Shown in pieces: positions 8,158 through 16,987 of a stretch of DNA of 40,041 bases. The notes under the pieces are model-generated. The model searched no databases and had not been told where the DNA came from. It saw only the letters and a program-made list of their open reading frames with translations. Source of the stretch: Tangfeifania diversioriginum (lineage in GTDB: Bacteria; Bacteroidota; Bacteroidia; Bacteroidales; Prolixibacteraceae); assembly GCF_900141875.1 (NCBI RefSeq), contig NZ_FQZE01000036.1, forward strand, positions 1 through 40,041, given 5' to 3'. A program made the position numbers and the translations under genes. How positions within the stretch are numbered: the stretch's first letter is position 1; every line of letters begins with the position of its first letter.

Positions 8158-10629
8158 ATGAAAAAATTAATAGCACTCACATTTATTATATTTAGCTTGT
8201 CCTTTATAACAAAAGCTGAAAATGATGATCCTCCTCCCGGAACCGATGACGACAGAAGGTCTTCACGCATCAGTGGTGTGGTTATTCACGAAGAAACAAA
8301 TGACCCGCTGGAGTTTGCAAATATTGCAGTTTACAGTAAAACCGATTCGTCCCTTGTTTCGGGTGGCATCACCAACGAAAATGGCGAGTTTGAAATTTCA
8401 GACCTTGATCAGGGGGAGTTTTATCTTGAAGCTCAATTTATCGGTTTCGAGAAGTCGAAAGTAACCGAAATTGTAATTGACGAGAATAATAAATCGGTTG
8501 ATCTGGGGCGAATTGAAGTAAGGCCATCGTCGGTGGCAATAGGCGACGTGGATGTTGTGGCCGATAAAGCTCCTGTAGAATTTAAGCTCGATAAGAAAGT
8601 GGTGAATGTAAGCCAGGACATCAGTGCCATTGGCGGTACCGCAGTGGATGTGCTGGAAAATACTCCTTCCGTTCAGGTTGATATCGAAGGCAATGTCTCC
8701 GTAAGAGGATCTTCAAATTTCACGGTGCTTATCGACGGCCGTCCGAGTGTGTTGAGCGGGAGTGAAGCGCTGCGGCAAATCCCTTCTTCGGCTATCGAAA
8801 GCATTGAAATTATTACCAACCCGTCGGCTAAATACGAACCTGACGGGATGGCCGGAATTATTAACCTGGTCATGAAAAAGAATTCGATGAACGGGTTTAG
8901 CGGAATTGTAAATGCATCGGTTGGCACAGGCGATAAATACCGCGGCGATTTTACGCTGAACTACCGCACCGAAAAAATGCGGCTTTTTGTTGGTGCCGAC
9001 TGGCGCGATGAAAACCGCTACGGCGAGATGACTTCCATTCGCGAAACCTATTTGGCCGATACCACTTCGTTTTTGGAAATGAATGGGGCAAGTGACCGGA
9101 TAAGGCGTGGGCACAATTTTAAATCAGGAATAGAGTGGTTCATGTCTGATAAAACCACACTCTCTCTATCCGGAGAGTTGGGAAAATCTGTTGGTGTCAG
9201 AACTGGCGATGGCGATACTTATGCATATACTGAGCCGGCTTCGGAAGAGGTGTTTTCAGTAACCGAAGAGACTTCTACCCGCGAAAATGATTTTCACAGT
9301 GTCAACCTGAATTTTCAGCATAATTTTAATACGGAAGGGCACAAGTTGGAAGCCATGGCTTTTTATTCGGGTGAAAAAGGTGACGATGAAGAAAAAGAAG
9401 ATGAAATCCTCGCCGACTCAAACTACCAGAAAACAGATGAATACCTCGACCGGGTTTTTTCGCTTGAAACGGAAGAAGAAAACGAATTCAGATTGAAAGC
9501 GGATTACACTTATCCGTTTAGTGAAAACGGCAGGTTTGAAGCGGGGATGTTAAGCCGCATGGACAAAGAAACCGAGGGACTTTCTTTTAAAAGTTTTGAC
9601 CAGGAAACCGATAGCTGGATTGAGAACGAGGAATTCAGCAGTACCACCGATTTCCGGCGCGATATTCACGCGCTGTATTCAACTTTTAGCAATAGCCTGG
9701 GTAACCTGCAATATATGCTCGGGCTTCGGGGAGAGTACACCATCCGCGAAATTCTGAACACCAATGCAACTGAAGCATCGGAATTAAACCGGTTCGATTT
9801 GTTTCCCACGCTACACTTGTCATACAACATTAAGGAAACCAACGAACTGATGGCCAGTTACAGCCGGCGTATCGACCGCCCGGGAGGACGAAGCCTCGAC
9901 CCCAATCCGTCGTATTACAACCGCTACACCATTCGTTTTGGTAATCCCGACCTCGAACCCGAATATACCGATTCCTATGAGTTGGGGGCGTTAAAAAGAT
10001 TTGGCCGCTCGTACATTGCACTCGATGCCTTTCACCGGGTGACCAACAATAAAATTGAGGGTTACCAGGAGATGGGAGATGATGGTATTTTTTATCTCTA
10101 TACCGACAATTTCAACAAAGATTATTCTACCGGGCTGGAAATTTCGGGAAACATAAATTTTACCGAATGGCTTTTGGTAAATGCAAGTGTTTCGATGTTT
10201 AAATACCGGATTACAGGTGATTTGAATGGCGAAGATATCGACAGGGAAAGCAACAACTGGAACAGCCGGATGAATACCACCCTGAAATTTGCCTCCAATT
10301 CCAGAATGCAGATAAACGCCTATTACCGGGGACCTTCCGTTTCGGTTCAGGGCGAGTCCGAATCCATGTTCTTCACTAATGTTTCTTACCGTCACGAGTT
10401 TTTCGACCGGAAATTATCGGCCACGCTCAGTGTTCGCGATCCATTGGGAACAGCACGGTTCAAACGCATATCGTACAGCGATGATTTTAGAAATTCGTTT
10501 GAATGGAAGCGCGAACCAAGGGTAGTAATGCTAACTTTAAGCTACCGGATCAACAATTTCAAATCGGATGAAAGAGGTGACCGCAACGGTGGCGGCGGAA
10601 TGGACTTTGGTGGTGGCGGTGAGTACTAA
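8158..10629 (+). CDS. TonB-receptor-like outer-membrane beta-barrel protein
   Basis: 823 residues. A signal peptide (about 1-20, cut after ...FITKA) is followed by a carboxypeptidase-regulatory-like domain (about 38-118, SGVVIHEETNDPLEFANIAV). A plug-like region follows (about 130-240: VLENTPSVQVDIEGNVSVRG, VLIDGRPS, ITNPSAKYEPDGMAGIINLV). The OmpBB_3-type barrel runs to about residue 797 and ends ...VVMLTLSYRINNF. A glycine-rich tail of about 25 residues follows, as in many relatives. No SusD partner, TonB or regulator is adjacent, so this is not a polysaccharide-uptake pair; the substrate is unknown. A near -7 box (TACCTTTTTG, 8104-8113) lies 45 bp upstream. The gene meets the convergent 3D-domain gene with 1 base between stops. 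Confidence 0.9.
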   Translation: MKKLIALTFIIFSLSFITKAENDDPPPGTDDDRRSSRISGVVIHEETNDPLEFANIAVYSKTDSSLVSGGITNENGEFEISDLDQGEFYLEAQFIGFEKSKVTEIVIDENNKSVDLGRIEVRPSSVAIGDVDVVADKAPVEFKLDKKVVNVSQDISAIGGTAVDVLENTPSVQVDIEGNVSVRGSSNFTVLIDGRPSVLSGSEALRQIPSSAIESIEIITNPSAKYEPDGMAGIINLVMKKNSMNGFSGIVNASVGTGDKYRGDFTLNYRTEKMRLFVGADWRDENRYGEMTSIRETYLADTTSFLEMNGASDRIRRGHNFKSGIEWFMSDKTTLSLSGELGKSVGVRTGDGDTYAYTEPASEEVFSVTEETSTRENDFHSVNLNFQHNFNTEGHKLEAMAFYSGEKGDDEEKEDEILADSNYQKTDEYLDRVFSLETEEENEFRLKADYTYPFSENGRFEAGMLSRMDKETEGLSFKSFDQETDSWIENEEFSSTTDFRRDIHALYSTFSNSLGNLQYMLGLRGEYTIREILNTNATEASELNRFDLFPTLHLSYNIKETNELMASYSRRIDRPGGRSLDPNPSYYNRYTIRFGNPDLEPEYTDSYELGALKRFGRSYIALDAFHRVTNNKIEGYQEMGDDGIFYLYTDNFNKDYSTGLEISGNINFTEWLLVNASVSMFKYRITGDLNGEDIDRESNNWNSRMNTTLKFASNSRMQINAYYRGPSVSVQGESESMFFTNVSYRHEFFDRKLSATLSVRDPLGTARFKRISYSDDFRNSFEWKREPRVVMLTLSYRINNFKSDERGDRNGGGGMDFGGGGEY

Positions 10630-10630
10630 G

Positions 10631-11053
10631 CTACTCTTGTTTTTCCACCTCCCATTTAATCGTAACTTTTTTAGTGCCCCATTCCCGCGCGCGGTCCCTG
10701 TTGACTCCCATGTAAATATCGATTTTTTGCTTCCATCGACTGTGCATTTTATCGAGAACTCGGTATTTCCCGGGGAGCTCTTTAATTTCAACAAGCTGGT
10801 TGTGTGTGAGTCCCTGTTCTATTAAATCGCGCGAAACGGCAATGGCTTTCATTCCCGGCTTTAGTGTATCGCCCCATGCACCGATTTCAGCATGGTCGCG
10901 GTGGGTTTGAGCGGGAAGTGTGTTAAAAGCTGAAGCTGTCACAGTCATCTCCCTGGTTTCGGTTTCTTTGCAATCAGTAACCATTACCAGGAAAGAAATA
11001 ATTGCAAGAAAAACCGGCATGCTATTTTTTATTTTTGATTGAACTCCGCTCAT
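10631..11053 (-). CDS. Exported 3D-domain protein
   Basis: 140 residues. A hydrophobic export segment (PVFLAIISFLVMV) ends near C28, but the -1 residue is Asp, so a normal lipobox is absent and a cleaved or anchored form is uncertain. MTVTASAFNTLPAQT and the C-terminal KYRVLDKMHSRWKQKIDIYMG match the 3D (Asp-Asp-Asp) double-psi barrel related to MltA and RlpA, which act on peptidoglycan strands. The third part, REWGTKKVTIKWEV, is the usual domain end. A role in cell-wall remodelling is inferred from the family. Met12 is an alternative start. It is downstream of the DUF3109 gene on the same strand. Confidence 0.78.
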   Translation of the reverse strand: MSGVQSKIKNSMPVFLAIISFLVMVTDCKETETREMTVTASAFNTLPAQTHRDHAEIGAWGDTLKPGMKAIAVSRDLIEQGLTHNQLVEIKELPGKYRVLDKMHSRWKQKIDIYMGVNRDRAREWGTKKVTIKWEVEKQE

Positions 11054-11122
11054 TATTATTCCCCCATTTTATTTATTTAACGGGAGAACGGGCCGGAAGT
11101 TCGGATTTTTTAGGGATGATGG

Positions 11123-11701
11123 TTAATCCTGTTTTTCTTCAAGGTAACCAGCTGCTATCTTCAATTCCTTGTACCAGTTTTCGCCATATTTGCGGATGAG
11201 TGGTTCTTTCAGGAATTTATAAAGCGGAACCTGCAGTGCTTCTCCGCAGGCCACTCCGGGTTTGCAAATGTCCAGCTCTTCGTAATTAACGGCGTCGAAA
11301 CGCTTGTATTCGGTAATCCTGATGGGGAAAAGATGACACGACACCGGCTTGCGGAAAGTAATTTCTCCTTCAAAAAAAGCTTTTTCAATGCCGCATTTCA
11401 AAATGCCTTTTTCATCGTAAAAAGTATAGGCACACTGTTTTTTATTGACGAGCGGTGTAACTAAATCGCCATCGTCGTCAATCATTGAAAAGCCTTGGTC
11501 TTCTATTACTTCTTGATGTTTTTCAGGAAGATATTTTTTGAATTTGGGATAATCCCGCTCAATAATTTTAGCTTCTTCCTGTGTTAATGGTGCACCCGAA
11601 TCGCCTTCCACGCAGCAGGCTCCTTTACATTTCAGCAGGTCGCATACGAATTTTTTTTCAAAAACATCGCGGCTGATTATGGTGCGTCCGATTTCTATCA
11701 T
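11123..11701 (-). CDS. DUF3109 family cysteine-rich protein
   Basis: 192 residues from the ATG at 11701. The frame is open to 11749, but the extra 16 residues contain EIPAFAGMT, the translation of a dispersed palindromic repeat, so the inner start is chosen. CDLLKCKGACC (C20, C25, C29, C30) and further cysteines in QCAYTF, KCGIEK, SCHLFP and ICKPGVACG give an Fe-S or Zn-binding pattern related to the YkgJ metal-chelating family. DUF3109 is common in Bacteroidota and its role is unknown. It is cytosolic. It lies after gpmI and before the 3D-domain gene. Confidence 0.85.
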   Translation of the reverse strand: MIEIGRTIISRDVFEKKFVCDLLKCKGACCVEGDSGAPLTQEEAKIIERDYPKFKKYLPEKHQEVIEDQGFSMIDDDGDLVTPLVNKKQCAYTFYDEKGILKCGIEKAFFEGEITFRKPVSCHLFPIRITEYKRFDAVNYEELDICKPGVACGEALQVPLYKFLKEPLIRKYGENWYKELKIAAGYLEEKQD

Positions 11702-11717
11702 GGTGGAATCAAAAACA

Positions 11718-11782
11718 GTCATTCCTGCAAAAGCCGGGATCTCCTTCAATTATTAAGAGACTCCCGCTTTCGCGGGAATGAC
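11718..11782. repeat. Inverted pair of dispersed palindromic repeats
   Basis: Two copies of a GTCATTCC-(C/T)GC...GC-GGGA unit face each other (11718-11744 and 11757-11782); each also folds on itself (CCCGC/GCGGG at 11763-11775). The pair could form one long hairpin and stop transcription leaving gpmI, whose stop is at 11791. The unit is of the kind widespread in bacterial intergenic DNA, usually seen when translated as PAFAGMT. Confidence 0.75.
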
Positions 11783-11790
11783 ATTTGAAA

Positions 11791-13326
11791 CTATTTACTT
11801 ATCAAATTCTTGCCGGTCATTTCTTTCGGTATTTCCAGTCCCATGTCGGCAAGCAGTGTCGGTGCAACGTCGGCCAGAATCCCGTTTTCCAGTTTTACGT
11901 TGGTTTTGTCGTTGCTTACAAAAATACAGGGCACCGGATTCAGTGAGTGGGCCGTGTTTTCCGAACCGTCGGGGTTTACGGCATTGTCGGCATTTCCGTG
12001 GTCGGCAATAATAAGTACATCGTAATCGCCTTCAAGCGCTGCTTCCACCACTTCTTTGGCACACTGGTCAACTGCTTCAACAGCTTTGTAAATGGCTTCA
12101 TAAACGCCGGTGTGGCCAACCATATCGCCATTGGCAAAATTGAGGCAAACGAAATCGGCTTCCTTGTTTTTCAGTTTCTGCACAATGGCATCCTTCACTT
12201 TTGGTGCCGACATCTCGGGCTGCAAATCGTAAGTTGGCACCCTTGGCGACTGAATCATGATGCGTTCTTCTCCATCGAATGGTTCTTCGCGCCCCCCGCT
12301 GAAAAAGAACGTTACGTGTGCATATTTTTCCGTTTCGGCAATTCTTATCTGATTCAGTCCGGCTTTTGAAACGATTTCACCCATGGTATTTACCACATTT
12401 TCCTTGTCGAAAATAACATTGATGTTTTTAAAATCGGTTTTGTAGTTGGTCATGGTGTACCATTTCAAATCCATGGTTTTCATGCCGTAATCGGGCAAGT
12501 CTTCCTGGGTGAAAGCGATGGTTGTCTGGCGCAGTCGGTCGGTACGGAAGTTAAAACAAATTACCACGTCGCCTTCTTCGATGGTTGCAAGTGGTTCGTT
12601 GTTTTCATCCACCATCACAATTGGTTTCATAAATTCGTCGGTCACCTCGTTGTCGTAAGATTTCTGAACTGCTTTCAGAATATCAGTTGATTTTTCGCCT
12701 TTCCCCTGAGTGTACAGGTCGTAGGCCAGTTTCATCCGGTCCCAGTTTTTATCGCGGTCCATACCGTAGTAGCGGCCAATGAGCGAAGCAAATTTTGCAT
12801 TGGTGGGTTTCAGTGCTTCCAAATCATTTTTTATGAACCCGTAACCCGAGCGGGGATCGGTGTCGCGACCGTCAGTCAATCCGTGGATGAAAATATCTTC
12901 CAACCCCATGTCGGTAGCTATTTGCGCCAGTGCTACCATGTGCGAGCTGAGTGCATGCACTCCGCCGGGGCCAATCAGCCCGATGAGGTGAACTTTTTTA
13001 TTGTTTTCTTTTGCGTAGTTGTATGCTTCAACAATTTGTGGATTTTCCCAAAGTGATTTATCTTTTATGGCTTTCGAAATTTTTACCATATCCTGGTAAA
13101 GCACCCGGCCTGCACCAATATTGAGGTGTCCCACTTCGGAGTTGCCCATTTGTCCGTCGGGTAATCCAACATTTTCGCCCGAAGCCAGTAGTTGAGAGTG
13201 CGGGTATTTTTCGAGCAGAGAATCCATGAATGGAGTGGGAGCCTGAGAAACTATATCGCGTTCAGAACCATCGCCAATTCCCCATCCGTCAAGGATCATT
13301 AAAATTGTTTTCTTTATATCAGCCAT
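11791..13326 (-). CDS. gpmI: 2,3-bisphosphoglycerate-independent phosphoglycerate mutase
   Basis: Interconverts 3- and 2-phosphoglycerate using two Mn ions and a phosphoserine intermediate. 511 residues, the normal length. LMILDGWGIGD (D13) and GQMGNSEVGHLNIGAGR (nucleophile S63) form part of the metal/phosphatase site. HGLTDGRDTDPRSG belongs to the inserted transferase domain, and IIADHGNADNA with ENTAHSLNPVP supplies the remaining metal ligands. The enzyme is cytosolic, in glycolysis and gluconeogenesis. It has a near-consensus promoter 36-43 bp upstream and a repeat hairpin at its end, so it is probably a single-gene unit. Confidence 0.97.
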   Translation of the reverse strand: MADIKKTILMILDGWGIGDGSERDIVSQAPTPFMDSLLEKYPHSQLLASGENVGLPDGQMGNSEVGHLNIGAGRVLYQDMVKISKAIKDKSLWENPQIVEAYNYAKENNKKVHLIGLIGPGGVHALSSHMVALAQIATDMGLEDIFIHGLTDGRDTDPRSGYGFIKNDLEALKPTNAKFASLIGRYYGMDRDKNWDRMKLAYDLYTQGKGEKSTDILKAVQKSYDNEVTDEFMKPIVMVDENNEPLATIEEGDVVICFNFRTDRLRQTTIAFTQEDLPDYGMKTMDLKWYTMTNYKTDFKNINVIFDKENVVNTMGEIVSKAGLNQIRIAETEKYAHVTFFFSGGREEPFDGEERIMIQSPRVPTYDLQPEMSAPKVKDAIVQKLKNKEADFVCLNFANGDMVGHTGVYEAIYKAVEAVDQCAKEVVEAALEGDYDVLIIADHGNADNAVNPDGSENTAHSLNPVPCIFVSNDKTNVKLENGILADVAPTLLADMGLEIPKEMTGKNLISK

Positions 13327-13361
13327 ATCATTTTATTTTAATTGTTTTTAATTCGAACAGA

Positions 13362-13369
13362 CAAAAGTA
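13362..13369 (-). promoter_or_regulatory. -7 box of the gpmI promoter
   Basis: The minus strand reads TACTTTTG, an exact TAnnTTTG. A TTTC, one base off TTTG, lies about 20 bases upstream as the likely -33 element. The predicted transcript has a leader of about 30 bases. Confidence 0.55.
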
Positions 13370-13453
13370 TCTTTTTTTGAATCAATTATGAAATATCTGT
13401 CAGTTTGCTGAAAGTGATTTAACAAATTCTTGATCGGCCGGGAAGTTTTCAAA

Positions 13454-14479
13454 TTAAGTGTAAAAAAACAAGATGATGTTTCCGGTAAAGTATATGATTA
13501 TTATTGCCAGGCTTTCCCAGCCAATTTTCCCAAAACCTTCTTTTTCCCTGTAAAGTAGTCCCATAATAAGAACGCTGGTCATCAGCATAGTCATTGCCAT
13601 GATAAAAACCTGGCTTTGTGTAATTGCATGCAAAATACTACCGTTGAAATAAGCCATATCAGCAAATGCAATAAAAAGAACATCGAATGAATTTCCGCCA
13701 ATGATATTGCTGATTGATAGCGTTAATGCGCCTCGTTTAACGGCAGATACAGAAACAATCAGTTCAGGGAAGGAAGTGGCAACAGCAGTAAATAAAACCC
13801 CTACAATACTTTCTGACAGGCCTGTGTTTGCTGCAATGGCAATTCCGGTTTTTGCAATTGTGAATCCTGCAATTCCCACTACAATTGCTGAAAGAGCAAA
13901 CTTAAGAATTACACTTTTCAGGTTAAGTTTTATGTTTTCCTTGTCGGGTAAATCACTAACCGTTGCCCTTGTGATTCTTGGGCTCCACATAGGCCAGTCC
14001 TTGGCTTTCGCAATCATTTTGCTTCCCACAATATAACCGCCGATAATCAGGAATGATGCAGGATGAATATGAAATACCAAAAGTTCAGGGCCTGTCATCC
14101 CAAGTAATACAAATGCCAGCAAGCCAACCAGCAGGACTCCTTGCATCAGACTGGTAATTGAAGCAGCAGCATGTTCGAGGTTAGTTTTCCGGTAGGTGAT
14201 ATCGGCAATTGAGAGGAAAAGTGTTTGTGCTGCAATGCCACCAATGGCATTACTCACGGCAAGCTCAGGATGCCCATTGTAGGCGGCCACTACAGAAGTT
14301 ACTATTCCTGGCAGAGAAGTTACTCCACCGAGGAACACCGCGCCAAATATCGCCTCTCCCAATCCGGTCAGGTCAGCTAACTGGTCGGCTGTTTTTGTAA
14401 GATAAGTACCAACTACAGCCACCAACAGGGCAGAAATAACAAATAACGGAATGGCAACTGATAATTCCATAGTCAGCAA
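13454..14479 (-). CDS. Sodium/calcium exchanger (CaCA) family membrane protein
   Basis: 341 residues with about ten membrane segments and the two inverted alpha-repeats of the CaCA family. Repeat 2 (about 220-268) has the standard TSFPELIVS (E239) and SNIIGGNSFD. Repeat 1 (about 40-86) reads TSLPGIVTS, with Gly58 where transporting members carry the ion-binding Glu, and SNAIGGIAAQ where they have G-N/S. A loop rich in charge (about 158-187) joins the halves. It would sit in the inner membrane; whether it still carries Ca2+ is doubtful. Met4 is an alternative start. It is flanked by a 127-bp gap to gpmI and a terminator at 14531. Confidence 0.85.
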   Translation of the reverse strand: MLTMELSVAIPLFVISALLVAVVGTYLTKTADQLADLTGLGEAIFGAVFLGGVTSLPGIVTSVVAAYNGHPELAVSNAIGGIAAQTLFLSIADITYRKTNLEHAAASITSLMQGVLLVGLLAFVLLGMTGPELLVFHIHPASFLIIGGYIVGSKMIAKAKDWPMWSPRITRATVSDLPDKENIKLNLKSVILKFALSAIVVGIAGFTIAKTGIAIAANTGLSESIVGVLFTAVATSFPELIVSVSAVKRGALTLSISNIIGGNSFDVLFIAFADMAYFNGSILHAITQSQVFIMAMTMLMTSVLIMGLLYREKEGFGKIGWESLAIIIIYFTGNIILFFYT

Positions 14480-14530
14480 ATTTATCTTATTTTCTTTTCA
14501 GAAATAGAATTTTTCAGTGCTGAAAATAAA

Positions 14531-14558
14531 AAAAGCTGCCTTTTGCCGGGCAGCTTTT
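14531..14558. terminator. Bidirectional intrinsic terminator
   Basis: AAAAGCTGCC (14531-14540) pairs with GGCAGCTTTT (14549-14558) around an 8-base loop, with A-runs and T-runs on both sides. It lies 26 bases past the ppiD stop on the minus strand, so it closes the ppiD transcript before the exchanger gene. Confidence 0.8.
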
Positions 14559-14583
14559 CCTGAATAATATCTATTCTGAACTA

Positions 14584-16710
14584 TTAATAAAATTTTGCTC
14601 GCTGGTCTTCAATTTCCGCTATTTCGCGATGGGCGTTGTAGGCTTCTGACTGAGCCCTGAACGTTAAATTCTGAGCCAGCTGCATTTGTTCACTTTCAAC
14701 ATCCTGGTTGGTTCCTTCGGTAACAGAGGTTACCTGAACGATGTAAACACCACTATTTCCTGTAACTGGTTTTGAAATCTGATCGGCATCGAGCGTTGTT
14801 GCAGTTCCGATAACGGCAGGTTCCATTCCAACACCCGGAATCTGTACCGAGTTGAAATTAATATTACTTGCGCTTTCCACAGTAGCATCGAGTTCGCTTG
14901 CAATGGCAGCCAAATCGGTTTTCCCTTCCATGGCAGCACTCGCTTTTTCTTTTAAAAATTCGGCTTTCTTTTCTCTCATAACCGCCAGTTCAACACGGTC
15001 TCTTACACTTTCGAAGTCGGCAATTCCCTCTTCGGTTGCAGAAGCAAGTGTGGCAATTACAAAGTTATCACCCAAATCGAAAATTGTGGATCCCTGAGTA
15101 TCCTGAAGTAGCTTTCCTTCTTTTGATTCGTAGGCGGCTCTAACAAGCGGGCGGGCGTTTTCAAGTCCGGCGATATTCCTGTCGTTTTCTCTTACGGAGG
15201 CTGCTCTTTTGTTTAAATCGTTTTCTTCTACCGCAGCGTCAAACTCAACTTTGTTTGTGACTTCGCCGGCAAACTCGCTGGCCCGGGCATAAACATTTTG
15301 GTAAGTCTGGGTACTTGGCACAACATTTCTTACAAGGTATGCTACCTGCACCTGGCGTGATAAATCTCCGCGACCGGTTGTTTGAATAACATGAATTCCG
15401 AACTGCGAAGGAACAACTGTCACTTCGTTAATATCGTTATTGAAGGCTGCTTCCTCAAATGGTTCAACCATTTGTCCTCTTCCAAACCATCCCAGTTCAC
15501 CACCCTGAATTGCTGAACCCTGATCGGCTGAATATTCCTGAGCCAGTTCACCAAAGTCGCTTCCGTTTTCGATAGCTGTTTTCAAACTGTCAGCCAGTTC
15601 TTGTTGCGAGAGAAGTTCTTCCTGGGTGTTCACCTGCAAAAGAATGTGCCTTGCTTCAACAGAATCGGGCATCATTTCCGAAGCATGAAGTTTGGCCAGT
15701 TTGTAGGCTTCGTCTTCGAAATAAGGGCCGAAAATGTCACCCACTTCAGCATCTCCTTCAAAAATCCAGGTTGCAATATCGGCAGGTAATTCGTTTTGTT
15801 TGTACCAGGTATTGTCAAAGCTTACGTCGGAATTTGAATTTACAAATGCAACGTTATCTTCAGCCGAAGCAAAATCAGAAACAGCGTCGGTTACCCATTG
15901 TTGTGCATCCTCATAGTCGGCATCCGACGGGGTAACCGGGAATGTAATGTATTCAATATTGCGGTTTTTTTCCTGACGGTAATTTTCCTGATTTGCGTTG
16001 TAGTAATCTTTCAGGTCCTTTTCAGCAACTACCACCTGGCTGTCGGCTACTGTGTTTCGCGACAAGGCAATGTAGTCAAAACTAACCTGCTTGTTTTTTG
16101 CTTCGAGGCTATTTTGTGCCTCTTCGGTGGTAACAAAAAGTCCTTTGCCTACCAGGTTATTGTATTTGGTTTGAATGCGCTGTTCTACAATCTGGTCTTC
16201 GAGGTACAACCAGTACTCACGCTGTTCGGGTGCAACTGCACCAGATTCGAGATTTTGAAGGAAGCGGATTACCGCGCTTCGGTCAACCTGCCCGGTATTT
16301 GGGTTTTGAAACAGTTGCTGAACAATGGGGTGAAGATTGGTGCCCTGCAGCATATCAAAAAGTTCTTCTGAGCTGACTGCTACTCCCAGGTTTTCATACA
16401 CGTCGTCCATAATAATTCTGCGAACGTTGTTTTGCCATGCCTGTTCGCGAACCTGAACCCAGGTGCTTTCATCCAACTGACTTTCCTGGGTGTTCATTCT
16501 GTATATTTCACCTAATTCTTCTACTTGTTGCTGAAATTCAGGGTATTGAATTGATTGTCCTTCTACTTCACCAATTTCGAGCCTGTCGCCCTGAAAAAGA
16601 GAGCTTCCTCCCTGGAACATGTCTCCAAGGATGAATGCTGCAAGCGAAATACCAATTACGATTGCAACCAATAATCCTGCCCTTGTCCTAATTGTTTGTA
16701 ACGTTGCCAT
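14584..16710 (-). CDS. ppiD: PpiD-like peptidyl-prolyl isomerase / periplasmic chaperone
   Basis: 708 residues. One N-terminal membrane anchor (LLVAIVIGISLAAFILGDM, about 13-31) precedes a SurA/PpiD-type chaperone region. A parvulin domain spans about 355-455, with ARHILLQV, FGELAQEYSADQGS, GGELGWFGRGQMVEPFEEAAF and FGIHVIQT as its landmarks. A second, weaker isomerase-like region follows toward the C-terminus. It faces the periplasm and helps fold exported and outer-membrane proteins. It is the last gene of the nadB-to-ppiD leftward series, though a 277-base gap to lptC, in which I find no clear promoter, may hold its own. A terminator follows. Confidence 0.92.
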   Translation of the reverse strand: MATLQTIRTRAGLLVAIVIGISLAAFILGDMFQGGSSLFQGDRLEIGEVEGQSIQYPEFQQQVEELGEIYRMNTQESQLDESTWVQVREQAWQNNVRRIIMDDVYENLGVAVSSEELFDMLQGTNLHPIVQQLFQNPNTGQVDRSAVIRFLQNLESGAVAPEQREYWLYLEDQIVEQRIQTKYNNLVGKGLFVTTEEAQNSLEAKNKQVSFDYIALSRNTVADSQVVVAEKDLKDYYNANQENYRQEKNRNIEYITFPVTPSDADYEDAQQWVTDAVSDFASAEDNVAFVNSNSDVSFDNTWYKQNELPADIATWIFEGDAEVGDIFGPYFEDEAYKLAKLHASEMMPDSVEARHILLQVNTQEELLSQQELADSLKTAIENGSDFGELAQEYSADQGSAIQGGELGWFGRGQMVEPFEEAAFNNDINEVTVVPSQFGIHVIQTTGRGDLSRQVQVAYLVRNVVPSTQTYQNVYARASEFAGEVTNKVEFDAAVEENDLNKRAASVRENDRNIAGLENARPLVRAAYESKEGKLLQDTQGSTIFDLGDNFVIATLASATEEGIADFESVRDRVELAVMREKKAEFLKEKASAAMEGKTDLAAIASELDATVESASNINFNSVQIPGVGMEPAVIGTATTLDADQISKPVTGNSGVYIVQVTSVTEGTNQDVESEQMQLAQNLTFRAQSEAYNAHREIAEIEDQRAKFY

Positions 16711-16987
16711 TGATTTACAGTTCTTTTATTGCAGATTTTACTTTTATTTTTTCGAGCTACGAAGATAACAATTTTCGAAAGAAACCATGAATATTTATTT
16801 TTTTTTGAGGAACAACCTTTTGGGTGGCGTAGTGCTTTGATTAACAATTGTTTATTTGGATGTTTGCCGGCGGGGGATCTTGTTGCAACTTTTCAGCTTT
16901 TCAATATTATAATTAAAAAGAGCAAATGTGTAGATTGAAGCAGATGGGATTTTAAAAAATGAAGAAGAAGTAGAAGAAGGGAAAGTT

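Noticed and set aside
8158-10629. SusC/SusD-type polysaccharide utilisation locus
   Set aside because: The barrel is the shorter OmpBB type, no SusD, glycoside hydrolase or anti-sigma gene is adjacent, and the next gene is convergent.
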